In this document: in pieces, positions 7,644 through 15,277 of the stretch
How the letters are laid out: each line of letters starts with the position of its first letter
How positions within the stretch are numbered: the first letter of the stretch is position 1
Assembly (NCBI GenBank): GCA_017744355.1
Contig: JAGIBK010000009.1
Location: 1 to 64,000 of the forward strand
Direction of reading: 5' to 3'
Origin: a bacterium
GTDB lineage: Bacteria; Cyanobacteriota; Sericytochromatia; S15B-MN24; UBA4093
DNA length: 64,000 nucleotides
Position numbers and translations under genes: made by a program
The notes under the pieces: model-generated
The model's database searches: none
The model's input: the letters and a program-made list of their open reading frames with translations, nothing else
What the model was told of the DNA's origin: nothing

Positions 7644-9155
7644 ATGAAACAACTCTCGCAAGCCACTCTGCTGGCCGCGAGCCTGCTGATGGTCGGCTGT
7701 GCCGACCTCAAGCCGCCGGCGTCCATGGCGCCCACTGCCACCGTGGCCGCAACCCGCAAGCTGGTCCTTGTGCCGCGCCTCGTCGATGGCGGCTACGCGG
7801 CCTCGTCCGTCGTGGCGCGGCACACCTCCCAGAGCATCGATCACCTGGTGATCAAGCTCTTCACCGTCGGCCAGGACGCCGAAACCCCCGTCTTGGGTGC
7901 CGGCGGGACGCCTGTCCAGGTGGACCTCGGGCGCGATGAGCTGAGCAACCCCATCACCATTTCGGAGTTGCATGCCAACAAGACCTACCGCGTCCGGGCC
8001 TACGCCTATCGTGCCGCCGGAACGAACGTGGCCGACCTCATCAGCGATCCAGAGGGGTCGTACGTCGACGTGACCGTCACGACCGACGATCGGCCGGCGA
8101 TGGCGCAGCTCAAAGTCACCCTCACCGATGTCCCCTTCTCGGGAACGGCGACCTCGAACGGGGTGACGGTGCTCGATGGCGGTTACAGCCCGGTCGCCCC
8201 TGAGAGCATCACCATCGGAAGGCTCGGCACCCTGCAGCCCAAATCCTCGGACGTCCCCATTACGAACACCGGCGGCGGCTACTCCGAGCCCGTGCGCATC
8301 GGAAACCGCGTCTACCAAATGGGTAACAACAACGACGACAACACCAAGGTGATGGTCGCCGATGTTCGGCCTGATGGGAGCCTCTCGACCTTCGTGGAAG
8401 CGGGAGTGAACCTCACGGTGCCTCGCACGGCCTATCGTCGGGCGATCATCGGGAATCGCCTTTACGTCTTCGGCGGGTATAACGCCCTGACCGATACCTT
8501 CATGAACACCATCGAGGCAGCAACCATCCAACCAGACGGTACGCTCGGTGCCTTCCAAGTGGTGAACAGCCACTTGGTACAGCCGATGGGCAGCTTCGGG
8601 TTGCACGTGGGCGGTGGCAAAGTCTACGTCTTTGGCGGCTACAACCATGACAACGGGACGTCGACCACCCAGGTGGCGTCCATCGGCCCGGATGGGACAC
8701 TTGGGAGCTTCGTGGCCTACCCGGCCATCAACCTTCCCACTGCCATGTCCGGTTTCGCGACGGTTCGTGCCAACCAGGCGCTTTACCTCCTCGGCAATGG
8801 CTTTGGGCTGCGTAACAGCGTCCTGAAGGCGCCGATCAACCCGGATGGCTCGCTCGGCAACTTCCAGGACACGGGCGTGACCCTCACGATTGGTCGCGAC
8901 GCCTTGAGCGGGGCCTTCATCGGCGGCAAGCTTTACGCCATCGGTGGGTTCAGCCCCAACCCCGGCGGAACTCCGCTGTCCTCCATCGAGGCGGCCACGG
9001 TCAATGCTGACGGCAGCCTGGGAGCCTTCTCCGTCCTCGGCGGGGCCTCGCTGACCCCCGGCGAGTGGGGGCACGAGAGCGTGATCGCGGGCAACTCGCT
9101 GTACGTCTTCACCAGTGGCCACGTGCAGCGCTTCCCGATCCAGGTTCCGAACTGA
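7644..9155 (+). CDS. Lipoprotein: shared FN3-like domain plus Kelch-type propeller (503 aa)
   Basis: The start MKQLSQATLLAASLLMVGC gives Cys19 at the lipobox. The upstream in-frame extension to 7551 overlaps the previous gene and is rejected. Residues about 39-170 are the shared domain (KTYRVRAYAYRAAGT, VADLIS, YVDVTV). Residues about 190-503 repeat units with RLYVFGGYN, KVYVFGGYN, ALYLLGNG and KLYAIGGFS, each followed by a phrase like PDGTLGAF. This is the Kelch/galactose-oxidase propeller pattern. It is exported, lipid-anchored and probably a surface binding protein. Gap to the upstream gene is 52 bases. Confidence 0.85.
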   Translation: MKQLSQATLLAASLLMVGCADLKPPASMAPTATVAATRKLVLVPRLVDGGYAASSVVARHTSQSIDHLVIKLFTVGQDAETPVLGAGGTPVQVDLGRDELSNPITISELHANKTYRVRAYAYRAAGTNVADLISDPEGSYVDVTVTTDDRPAMAQLKVTLTDVPFSGTATSNGVTVLDGGYSPVAPESITIGRLGTLQPKSSDVPITNTGGGYSEPVRIGNRVYQMGNNNDDNTKVMVADVRPDGSLSTFVEAGVNLTVPRTAYRRAIIGNRLYVFGGYNALTDTFMNTIEAATIQPDGTLGAFQVVNSHLVQPMGSFGLHVGGGKVYVFGGYNHDNGTSTTQVASIGPDGTLGSFVAYPAINLPTAMSGFATVRANQALYLLGNGFGLRNSVLKAPINPDGSLGNFQDTGVTLTIGRDALSGAFIGGKLYAIGGFSPNPGGTPLSSIEAATVNADGSLGAFSVLGGASLTPGEWGHESVIAGNSLYVFTSGHVQRFPIQVPN

Positions 9156-9186
9156 TCGCCCCCGCTTGCCTGCTTGAGGTAACCCC

Positions 9187-9963
9187 ATGAAACCCATTCG
9201 ATCCATGGTGCTTTTGTTTCTAGGCCTCTGCGGCTGCGCTCACGTCAGTCCGCTTGCGAGACCTGAGGCCGGCGGCGCCACGCTGACGCTCACCCCCCGC
9301 TATCAATCGGGCGGTTATCGTGCCCAGGCGGTCGTGCCCCAGGTCGACGTCACCAGCGTGAATCACCTCGTGCTCGCGCTGAACCGCGTCACGCCGGGGG
9401 GAGAAACGCCGGTCCTTAGCACGGGTGGCGTCCCCGTCACGGCCGATCTCAGTCGCGCGGAACTGAGCAATCCCATCACATTCGAGCACCTCACGCGTAA
9501 CACCACGTACCGGATCCGCGCTTACGCGTACCGGGGCGCCGGGACGGACCCCAGCGACCTCATCAGCGTCACGGCGGAGTCGTACGTGGATGTGGCGGTG
9601 GGCGACGACGACCGGCCCGCGCTGAGCCCGCTGACGGTCAAACTAACGGCGACGCCGTTCGCGGCGAGCGCGAGGGTGTCACTCAGCGCGACCGGCTCGG
9701 TGCTGTTCACGTCGCTCGATCTCGGCTTCTACTCCCTTGCCGGTAACACGGAGACCCTCGTCGCGACGCGGAGCCTCCGTGCGGAGGATGTCCCCTCCAC
9801 GGTCTCATTCGGGAATCTTCAGGCCATGACGACCTACCGCCTGAAGGCTCAAGCCAAGGACCTGAATGGCCAAGCGATCGCCGGTGCCGATGCCCAGCTG
9901 GACGTGGCCGTCGTCAACGACACCGATGTCACCACGAAGAGCCTGCAAGTCTCGGTTCCCTAG
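9187..9963 (+). CDS. Lipoprotein with two copies of the shared FN3-like domain (258 aa)
   Basis: The signal sequence ends LGLCGC with Cys17 as the likely lipidation site. A GAGG ribosome site precedes ATG 9187. The first domain (about 30-155) carries TTYRIRAYAYRGAGT, SDLIS and YVDVAV. The second (about 160-258) is a diverged copy with TTYRLKAQAKDLNGQ and LDVAVVNDTD. It closes the lipoprotein unit and is followed by repeat C and a strong terminator. Role unknown; an adhesin-like or matrix protein is a guess. Confidence 0.8.
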   Translation: MKPIRSMVLLFLGLCGCAHVSPLARPEAGGATLTLTPRYQSGGYRAQAVVPQVDVTSVNHLVLALNRVTPGGETPVLSTGGVPVTADLSRAELSNPITFEHLTRNTTYRIRAYAYRGAGTDPSDLISVTAESYVDVAVGDDDRPALSPLTVKLTATPFAASARVSLSATGSVLFTSLDLGFYSLAGNTETLVATRSLRAEDVPSTVSFGNLQAMTTYRLKAQAKDLNGQAIAGADAQLDVAVVNDTDVTTKSLQVSVP

Positions 9964-9985
9964 GCCCTTCCGTAAAGGCGGAAAC

Positions 9986-10014
9986 GGTTCTAAATTCGCC
10001 CAGCCAGCCCCACT
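9986..10014 (+). repeat. tRNA-tail-like repeat C
   Basis: GGTTCTAAATTCGCCC followed by AGCCAGCCCCACT. It differs from copy B at only a few positions and lies directly before a terminator hairpin, as do the tRNA and the other copies. Confidence 0.65.
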
Positions 10015-10015
10015 G

Positions 10016-10056
10016 AGCCGCCAACTCCAGTCTTCTGGAATTGGCGGCTTTTCTAT
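10016..10056 (+). terminator. Intrinsic terminator after the lipoprotein cluster
   Basis: AGCCGCCAA and inner TCCAG pair with CTGGA and TTGGCGGCT around the loop TCTT, followed by TTTTC. Confidence 0.85.
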
Positions 10057-10100
10057 TGAAGATAGGCTCACCGGAGGCTTTGATTGGTTTTGGGGAGTGA

Positions 10101-10474
10101 GTGGCGGTGACGATCGCAGAAGACACGACCGATCCTGCCTACCTCCGTGGAATGGAACGCCTCGTCGAGATGATCCAGGAACTCTCGATGGCGCGTAGCC
10201 TCGAGCGCATGATGGAAATCGTGCGCTCGAGGCCGTCCTTTACGTCCGGGACAACGGCGTTGGCTTCGACAGGGCACAAGCCGATCGCCTCTTCCGCTCC
10301 TTCGCTCGTCTCAGCTCGGACCAGGAGTTCCAGGGGACGGGGATCGGACTGGTGACGGTTCGACGCATCATTGAACGCCATGAGGGTCGCATCTGGGCAG
10401 AAAGTCAGCCAGGAAAGGGCGCGACCTTCTTCTGGACCTGGCCTGGAGCCATCACGCATCGGCAGTCCACTTAG
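10101..10474 (+). pseudogene. Sensor histidine kinase remnant with the central part deleted
   Basis: The GTG at 10101 begins MAVTIAEDTTDPAYLRGMER followed by LVEMIQELSMARSLERMMEIV, the sort of start seen before a GAF domain in sensor kinases. Near 10225 the reading jumps frame directly into the end of a HATPase domain: VLYVRDNGVGFDRAQADRLF, GTGIGL, TVRRIIERHEGR, and the final GKGATFFWTWPGA. GAF, HisKA and the N-box are all missing, so several hundred codons were lost. The fragment cannot be an active kinase. It shares the pattern of the PfpI remnant at 4424: ends kept, middle removed. Confidence 0.8.
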
Positions 10475-10602
10475 CCCCTCTCGTGGTTCGAAAGTTGACG
10501 CCCCAGGATCGGGCGGGGGATTGCGTCCCATGCCCCGTCTTGATAGCCGCTTGCGCCAAGCCGGGTAGAATCATGGAGCAACCACCCGAATGGAGGCATG
10601 TC

Positions 10603-10638
10603 ATGCCGCTACGCGTTCGTCAGACAGCGACCAGATGA
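10603..10638 (+). other. Possible 11-codon leader ORF overlapping the next start
   Basis: ATG 10603 follows GGAGG at 10592-10596 and reads MPLRVRQTATR before TGA 10636-10638, which overlaps ATG 10635 as ATGA. It could couple translation of the HEAGH membrane protein. The alternative is that the gene simply starts at ATG 10590. Confidence 0.25.
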
Positions 10639-11204
10639 CATCGCTCGATCGCCCGAAGCTGGTCGTGACGCTGCTCAGCAGCCTCTACTTTGGAGATGTC
10701 ATCCTCCACCCGACCAAGTGGCGTCTACTGGATAGTTTCAACCTGCTCGTCCATGAGGCGGGGCACCCCCTGTTCGGATTCTTCGGGGAGTTCATGGGCT
10801 TTGCCGGCGGAACCCTGATGCAACTGCTGGTGCCTATCGCCTTCCTGGTGTCGTTCTATCGCCAGGGGCAACCCTTCTCCAGCTCATTGATGCTCTTCTG
10901 GCTCGGCCAGAGCCTCATCAACGTTTCAATCTATGCGGGCGACGCCGTGGCCATGGAGCTGCCATTATTTGGGGCGGGCGATCGCATTCACGACTGGAAC
11001 TGGATGCTCGGCGAGCTAAACCTCTTGGGGGCGACCCCCGTCATTGCAGGTGCGGCCCGTCTACTCGGAATGCTCAGCATCATCCTGGGGTGTCTCTGTT
11101 GTCTACGATTGGCGGGGCTCAAGCTGCCCGTCAATTCAAGCGCCCCGACTTCAACTCGGACGATTTCTCAGCGATCGCGCCAAGGCAGGACCTTCCGGCG
11201 CTAG
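10635..11204 (+). CDS. Membrane protein with HEAGH motif, M50-like candidate metallopeptidase
   Basis: The 189-residue product (from ATG 10635; 204 residues from ATG 10590) has about four hydrophobic segments. The motif LLVHEAGHPLFGFFGEFMG lies at the start of the first strong one. HExxH in a membrane helix is the zinc-site pattern of M50 site-2-protease-like enzymes. The usual downstream DG or NPDG motif is not evident; DAVAME and GDRIHDWNW are conserved-looking instead. Family assignment is tentative. It is followed by repeat D and a hairpin. Confidence 0.65.
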   Translation: MTSLDRPKLVVTLLSSLYFGDVILHPTKWRLLDSFNLLVHEAGHPLFGFFGEFMGFAGGTLMQLLVPIAFLVSFYRQGQPFSSSLMLFWLGQSLINVSIYAGDAVAMELPLFGAGDRIHDWNWMLGELNLLGATPVIAGAARLLGMLSIILGCLCCLRLAGLKLPVNSSAPTSTRTISQRSRQGRTFRR

Positions 11205-11222
11205 AGGTTGTTGAATAACCTG

Positions 11223-11250
11223 AGGTCTAAACTCGCCCAGCCAAGCCCAT
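11223..11250 (+). repeat. tRNA-tail-like repeat D
   Basis: AGGTCTAAACTCGCCC followed by AGCCAAGCCCAT. It is the last copy of the repeat family that starts after tRNA-Val, and again lies directly before a hairpin. Confidence 0.6.
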
Positions 11251-11255
11251 CGTTC

Positions 11256-11289
11256 AACAGCCCCCGGGTCGAATGACTCGGGGGCTGTT
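11256..11289 (+). terminator. Hairpin between the converging HEAGH and ahpF genes
   Basis: AACAGCCCCCGGGTC pairs with GACTCGGGGGCTGTT with one mismatch around GAAT. No T run follows on either strand, so efficiency is uncertain. Confidence 0.55.
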
Positions 11290-11313
11290 GGTCTCACTTG
11301 CCTTGCGCAGGCC

Positions 11314-12885
11314 TTACGCTTGCGACGGCTCCAGCGGCGCCGACGTGCGGATCAGGTGGTCGAACGCCGAGAGGCTCGCCTTCGTTCCCTCGCCCATGGC
11401 GATGATGATCTGCTTGTAGGGAACCGTCGTGCAGTCCCCCGCCGCATAGACGCCAGGCAGCGACGTCTGGGCGCGCGCGTCGATCTCGACCTCGCCGTGC
11501 CGCGAGAGGTTCAGCGTGCCCTTGAGCCACTGGGTGTTCGGCAGCAGGCCGATCTGGACGAAGACGCCTTCCAACTCGATGCGGTGCGTTTCGTCGCTCT
11601 CGCGATTCAGGTAGGTAAGACCTGTCACCTTCTGGCCGTCGCCCAGGACCTCGGTGGTCTGGGCGTTCAGGTGCACCGTGACATTCGGCAGGCTGTACAG
11701 CTTGCGCTGGAGCACCGCATCGGCGCGAAGCGCGTCACCGAACTCCAGCAGGGTGACGTGGGCCACGATGCCGGCCAGGTCGATGGCCGCCTCCACGCCC
11801 GAGTTGCCGCCGCCGATGACCGCCACGCGCTTGCCCTGGAACAAGGGCCCGTCGCAGTGGGGGCAGAAGGTGACACCCTTGGTACGGTACTCGGCCTCGC
11901 CGGGGACACCCATCTCGCGCCAGCGGGCACCGGTCGCGATCACGACCGTTCGGGCCTTGAGGGTGGCGCCGCTCGCGAGTCGCACGTGGTGGATCCCATC
12001 GCCCGGGATAAGCTCCTCGGCGCGCTGGACGGGCATGATGTCGACGCCGTACTCCCGTACGTGCTGCTCCATCGCGACGGCGAGTTGCGGGCCTTCGGTA
12101 TGCTTCACCGAGATGAAGTTCTCGATGGCCAGGGTGTCCAGCACCTGCCCGCCGAAGCGCTCGGCCACCACGCCGGTGCGAATCCCCTTGCGCGCGGCGT
12201 AGATGGCCGCCGCCGCCCCTGCGGGGCCGCCGCCCAGCACCAGCACGTCGAAGGCCTCCTTGGCGTCGAGCTTCTCGACCTCGCGCGCCGCCGACGCCGT
12301 GTCGAGCTTGGCAACGATCTCTTCGAGGCTCATGCGCCCCTGGCCGAAGGGCTCGCCGTTCAGGAAGACGGCGGGCACCGCCATGATCTGACGGTCCTTC
12401 ACTTCGTCTTGGTACAGGGCGCCATCGACCATCACGCTCTCGACGTCCGGGTTGAGCACGGCCATCAGGTTGAGCGCCTGCACCACGTCCGGGCAATTGT
12501 GGCACGACAGCGAGATGAAGGTCTCGAACTGGAACTTGCCCCGCAGGCCCTTGATCGCCTCGATGGTCTCGGGCTCCACCTTGGGCGGATGGCCGCCGGC
12601 TTGCAGGAGCGCCAGGACCAAAGAGGTGAACTCGTGGCCCATGGGCAGGCCGGCGAAGTGAATGCGCCCCGGCTCGCCGACGGGCGCCACCGAGAAGGAG
12701 GGACGACGCGAAGCGGTGCCATCCTCGCGCGCGCTCACCTTGGGTGAGAGGGCGGCGATGTCGGAGAGCAGGGTGCTGATCTGCCGCGAGGCGTCGCTAT
12801 CGTCGAGCGAAGCGACCAGTTCGATGGGGTGCTGGAGCTTTTCGAGATAGGCGGCCAGCTGAGCCTTGATCGCATCGTCGAGCAT
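11314..12885 (-). CDS. ahpF: Alkyl hydroperoxide reductase subunit F
   Basis: AhpF passes electrons from NADH through FAD and two CxxC pairs to AhpC. The 523-residue product has the N-terminal tandem thioredoxin-fold domain with CHNC (Cys128, Cys131). The flavoprotein domain carries the FAD motif GGGPAG (218-223), the redox-active CPHC (Cys341, Cys344) and the NAD-binding GGGNSG. Length is normal. It is the third gene of the perR-ahpC-ahpF operon, 93 bases after ahpC with a stable hairpin in the gap. A GGAGATTC-type ribosome site precedes the ATG. Confidence 0.97.
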   Translation of the reverse strand: MLDDAIKAQLAAYLEKLQHPIELVASLDDSDASRQISTLLSDIAALSPKVSAREDGTASRRPSFSVAPVGEPGRIHFAGLPMGHEFTSLVLALLQAGGHPPKVEPETIEAIKGLRGKFQFETFISLSCHNCPDVVQALNLMAVLNPDVESVMVDGALYQDEVKDRQIMAVPAVFLNGEPFGQGRMSLEEIVAKLDTASAAREVEKLDAKEAFDVLVLGGGPAGAAAAIYAARKGIRTGVVAERFGGQVLDTLAIENFISVKHTEGPQLAVAMEQHVREYGVDIMPVQRAEELIPGDGIHHVRLASGATLKARTVVIATGARWREMGVPGEAEYRTKGVTFCPHCDGPLFQGKRVAVIGGGNSGVEAAIDLAGIVAHVTLLEFGDALRADAVLQRKLYSLPNVTVHLNAQTTEVLGDGQKVTGLTYLNRESDETHRIELEGVFVQIGLLPNTQWLKGTLNLSRHGEVEIDARAQTSLPGVYAAGDCTTVPYKQIIIAMGEGTKASLSAFDHLIRTSAPLEPSQA

Positions 12886-12936
12886 AGGGAATCTCCTGCC
12901 TGGGGATGAAAGGGGATGCCGTTTTGATGAGGGGGA

Positions 12937-12968
12937 GTCCTCTCCCGGGGATGGCCCCGGGAGAGGAC
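12937..12968 (-). terminator. Perfect 14-bp hairpin between ahpC and ahpF
   Basis: GTCCTCTCCCGGGG pairs perfectly with CCCCGGGAGAGGAC around ATGG. No T run follows on the minus strand. It is more likely a processing or stability element, or a partial terminator, that makes ahpC exceed ahpF than a full stop. Confidence 0.55.
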
Positions 12969-12978
12969 GGGATGGTCG

Positions 12979-13548
12979 TTAGATCTTGCCGACCAGGTCC
13001 AGGGACGGCGCCAGGGTGGCCTGGCCTTCCTGCCACTTGGCGGGGCAGACCTCGCCCGGGTGCGAAGCCACGTACTGAGCGGCCTTGATCTTGCGCAGCA
13101 GCTCGTTGGCGTCGCGGCCGATGCCACCGGCGTTGATCTCGATGAGCTGGATCTTGCCCGAGGGGTCGATCACGAAGGTGCCGCGCTCGGCGAGGCCGGC
13201 CTCTTCGATCATGACGCCGAAGCTGCGGGTGATGGCGCCGGTCGGATCGCCCAGCATGGGGAACTGGATCTTCTTGATGGTCTCGGAGGCGTCATGCCAG
13301 GCCTTGTGGGTGAAGTGGGTGTCGGTCGAGACGGAGTAGATCTCGACGCCCATCTTCTTGAACTCGGCGTACTGGTCGGCCAGATCGCCCAGCTCGGTCG
13401 GGCAGACGAAGGTGAAGTCGGCCGGATAGAAGAAGATCACGGACCACTTGCCCAGGAGGTCGGCGTTGCTGACCTCGACGAACTTGCCGTTGTGATAAGC
13501 GGTCGTCTTGAAGGGCAGGACTTCCGTGTTGATCATGCTCAGGTTCAT
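12979..13548 (-). CDS. ahpC: Peroxiredoxin AhpC (typical 2-Cys)
   Basis: AhpC reduces hydrogen peroxide and organic hydroperoxides. The 189-residue protein has the peroxidatic Cys49 in FTFVCPTE and the resolving Cys168 in GEVCPAKW, with the bacterial AhpC C-terminal tail. The start ATG follows AGGAGAGAAAAACCGC on the reverse strand. It lies 64 bases downstream of perR and 93 upstream of ahpF, so one transcript from the PerR-box promoter probably covers all three genes. Confidence 0.98.
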   Translation of the reverse strand: MNLSMINTEVLPFKTTAYHNGKFVEVSNADLLGKWSVIFFYPADFTFVCPTELGDLADQYAEFKKMGVEIYSVSTDTHFTHKAWHDASETIKKIQFPMLGDPTGAITRSFGVMIEEAGLAERGTFVIDPSGKIQLIEINAGGIGRDANELLRKIKAAQYVASHPGEVCPAKWQEGQATLAPSLDLVGKI

Positions 13549-13612
13549 GCGGTTTTTCTCTCCTATGATGGGGGGCTGGGGGGAAACGGGTGAGTGGGAC
13601 CGAGGGGCGGCG

Positions 13613-14038
13613 TCATGAGGGTTGGCGCCTGCCGCGAATCAACACCTCCATCCCCTGTACCTGGTAATCAGGCCCGAGATCGGCGTCGATCCGGACACGT
13701 TCGATAGGCAGATCGACGATCTCGCCGCTCGCGACGTCCAGGAAATGGAAGTGATCCCCAACGTTGGGGTCGTAGTGCAGGCTCTCGGAATGCGGGAGCT
13801 TCAGCTCCTTGAGCAGGCCGGCCTCCACGAGGATGCGCAACGTGTTGTAGACAGTCGCCAGACTCAACTTGGGGAAGTTTTGATCCGCCCAATGCTTGAT
13901 GTCCTCCGCGGTCGGGTGATCCGCCTCGCAGAGCACGTGACGGCAGATCGCAAGCCGCTGAGCCGTCGGGTTGATCCCGGCATTGCGCAGCAGTTTCTCG
14001 ATTTGCTCGCTGGTCAAGCAGTCGCGTCGGTATTGCAT
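13613..14038 (-). CDS. perR: Fur-family peroxide sensor, PerR type
   Basis: The 141-residue regulator has the Fur winged helix ([25 protein letters not shown]). Its regulatory-site spacing matches PerR: Asp90, His96, His98 (DHFHFLD) and Asp109. Asp rather than Glu at the last site is the residue that separates PerR from Fur. His41 is near the position of PerR His37. It lacks the CxxC pairs of the structural zinc site, as some Fur-family proteins do. It is first in the operon with ahpC and ahpF. A perfect PerR-type box overlaps its own promoter, which implies autoregulation relieved by peroxide. Confidence 0.88.
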   Translation of the reverse strand: MQYRRDCLTSEQIEKLLRNAGINPTAQRLAICRHVLCEADHPTAEDIKHWADQNFPKLSLATVYNTLRILVEAGLLKELKLPHSESLHYDPNVGDHFHFLDVASGEIVDLPIERVRIDADLGPDYQVQGMEVLIRGRRQPS

Positions 14039-14042
14039 GGCC

Positions 14043-14073
14043 TTAGAATAATTCTAAATTTATCATCTGTCAA
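14043..14073 (-). promoter_or_regulatory. perR-ahpCF promoter with perfect PerR box
   Basis: On the minus strand TTGACA (14073-14068) and TATTCT (14050-14045) are separated by 17 bases. The palindrome TTAGAATAATTCTAA (14043-14057, 7-1-7) covers the -10 element and matches the PerR box layout. The -10 ends only seven bases before the perR ATG, so the transcript may be nearly or fully leaderless. Confidence 0.85.
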
Positions 14074-14229
14074 CAACATGCGAGACGGTACTCCCTCTCG
14101 CCTCCCTTGAGAGCGCTGGGTCAAGCTTATTTTAATATATCGTTACAGTTCCATGCGCCTTTCGGCAGGCCCCTCATCGGGAAGGAACGCTCGGCGGGGC
14201 TTTCTTCTCTCGGGGCGGTCCGCTTATTC

Positions 14230-14245
14230 TTGACATAGGCTGTCA
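14230..14245 (+). promoter_or_regulatory. -35 element and TGACA/TGTCA operator upstream of the WYL regulator
   Basis: TTGACA (14230-14235) overlaps the dyad TGACA-N5-TGTCA (14231-14245). It is a plausible autoregulatory site. No good -10 hexamer was found at standard spacing. Confidence 0.4.
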
Positions 14246-14285
14246 TATTAGCCGTCGTATGCTCGAAGCCCTGGAGGAAGCGCCC

Positions 14286-15248
14286 ATGCGTGCCGATCGC
14301 CTGCTCTCGATCCTGCTGCTCTTGCAAGGCCACGGCCGTCTGACGACCCGCGCCCTGGCCGAACGCCTCGAAGTCTCCGAACGCACCATCCACCGCGACC
14401 TGGAGGCCCTTTCCGGCGCCGGGGTGCCCGTGGTGGCCGACCGCGGCCCCAAGGGCGGATGGCGGCTGCTAGATGATTACCGGACCGACCTCACGGGCCT
14501 CTCGGGCGCCGAGGTCCTGGCCCTCTTTCCGCCCCGGCCGGAACGGGTGATGACCGACCTGGGCCTCGACAAGGACGCGCAGGCCGCCGCCACCAAGCTC
14601 CTCGCGGCCCTGCCCGCGCGGCACCGCGAGAGCGCCGCCTTCTTTCAAGAGCGGGTCCACATCGATACCACCGCCTGGCGTGAGCCGAGCGAGACCGTGG
14701 CGGCGTTCGGGGTGCTTCAAGAAGCGGTGTGGCGATCGCGACGGCTCGCCGTCACGTACCGGCGCGCCGACGGCGAGACGGTCTCGCGCGTCCTCGAGCC
14801 GCTGGGGCTGATCGCCAAGGGGGCCACGTGGTACCTGGCGGCCGGTTGCGACGGGGAAATCCGGAGCTACCGTGCCGCCCGCGTGGTGGAGGCCGCGCTG
14901 CTCGACGAGGCCTTCGAGCGGCCTCGTGACTTCGACCTGGCGGGTTTCTGGGCCGAAAGCGCCGCCACGTTCGTCTCGAAGCTGCCGGAGTTCCGGCTGG
15001 TCGGCCGCGTTTCGCCCGAGTTGCTGCCACAGCTACCGCATATCGGCCGCTACTCCAAGGTAGAGCGGGTGGAGGCGCCCGAGGCCGATGGCTGGTGCCG
15101 GGTACAGGTACGCGTCCAGACGGAAGAAGAGGCGATCACCTACGCGCTAGGGCTGGCGCCGCGCTTCGAGCTCCTCGAACCCCCGTCGCTACGGACGCGC
15201 CTTGCGGAGCAGGCAGCACAGGCGGCCGTCATGTACGCCGCGCCCTGA
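14286..15248 (+). CDS. YafY-family transcriptional regulator (HTH plus WYL domain)
   Basis: The 320-residue product starts MRADRLLSILLLLQGHGRLT with a DeoR-type winged helix (residues 1-55, ALAERLEVSERTIHRDLEAL). A WYL domain follows at about 135-225 (GLIAKGATWYLAAG, IRSYRAARVVEA), then a C-terminal extension. WYL domains sense small ligands or nucleic acids. The start at 14286 follows GGAGGAAGCGCCC; an ATG nine codons earlier lacks a ribosome site. It converges with the LysR gene. The controlled target is not evident. Confidence 0.88.
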   Translation: MRADRLLSILLLLQGHGRLTTRALAERLEVSERTIHRDLEALSGAGVPVVADRGPKGGWRLLDDYRTDLTGLSGAEVLALFPPRPERVMTDLGLDKDAQAAATKLLAALPARHRESAAFFQERVHIDTTAWREPSETVAAFGVLQEAVWRSRRLAVTYRRADGETVSRVLEPLGLIAKGATWYLAAGCDGEIRSYRAARVVEAALLDEAFERPRDFDLAGFWAESAATFVSKLPEFRLVGRVSPELLPQLPHIGRYSKVERVEAPEADGWCRVQVRVQTEEEAITYALGLAPRFELLEPPSLRTRLAEQAAQAAVMYAAP

Positions 15249-15277
15249 GGCCCAAGACGCCGTTTCGGGAATGGCGG

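Noticed and set aside
9986-10014. Repeats B to D as intact tRNA or tmRNA 3' ends
   Set aside because: No cloverleaf can be folded upstream and the T-loop consensus is broken (TTCTAA).
6287-11250. Repeats interpreted as integron attC sites
   Set aside because: They lack the inverted core sites (RYYYAAC and GTTRRRY) and no integron integrase is present. Similarity to the tRNA tail explains them better.
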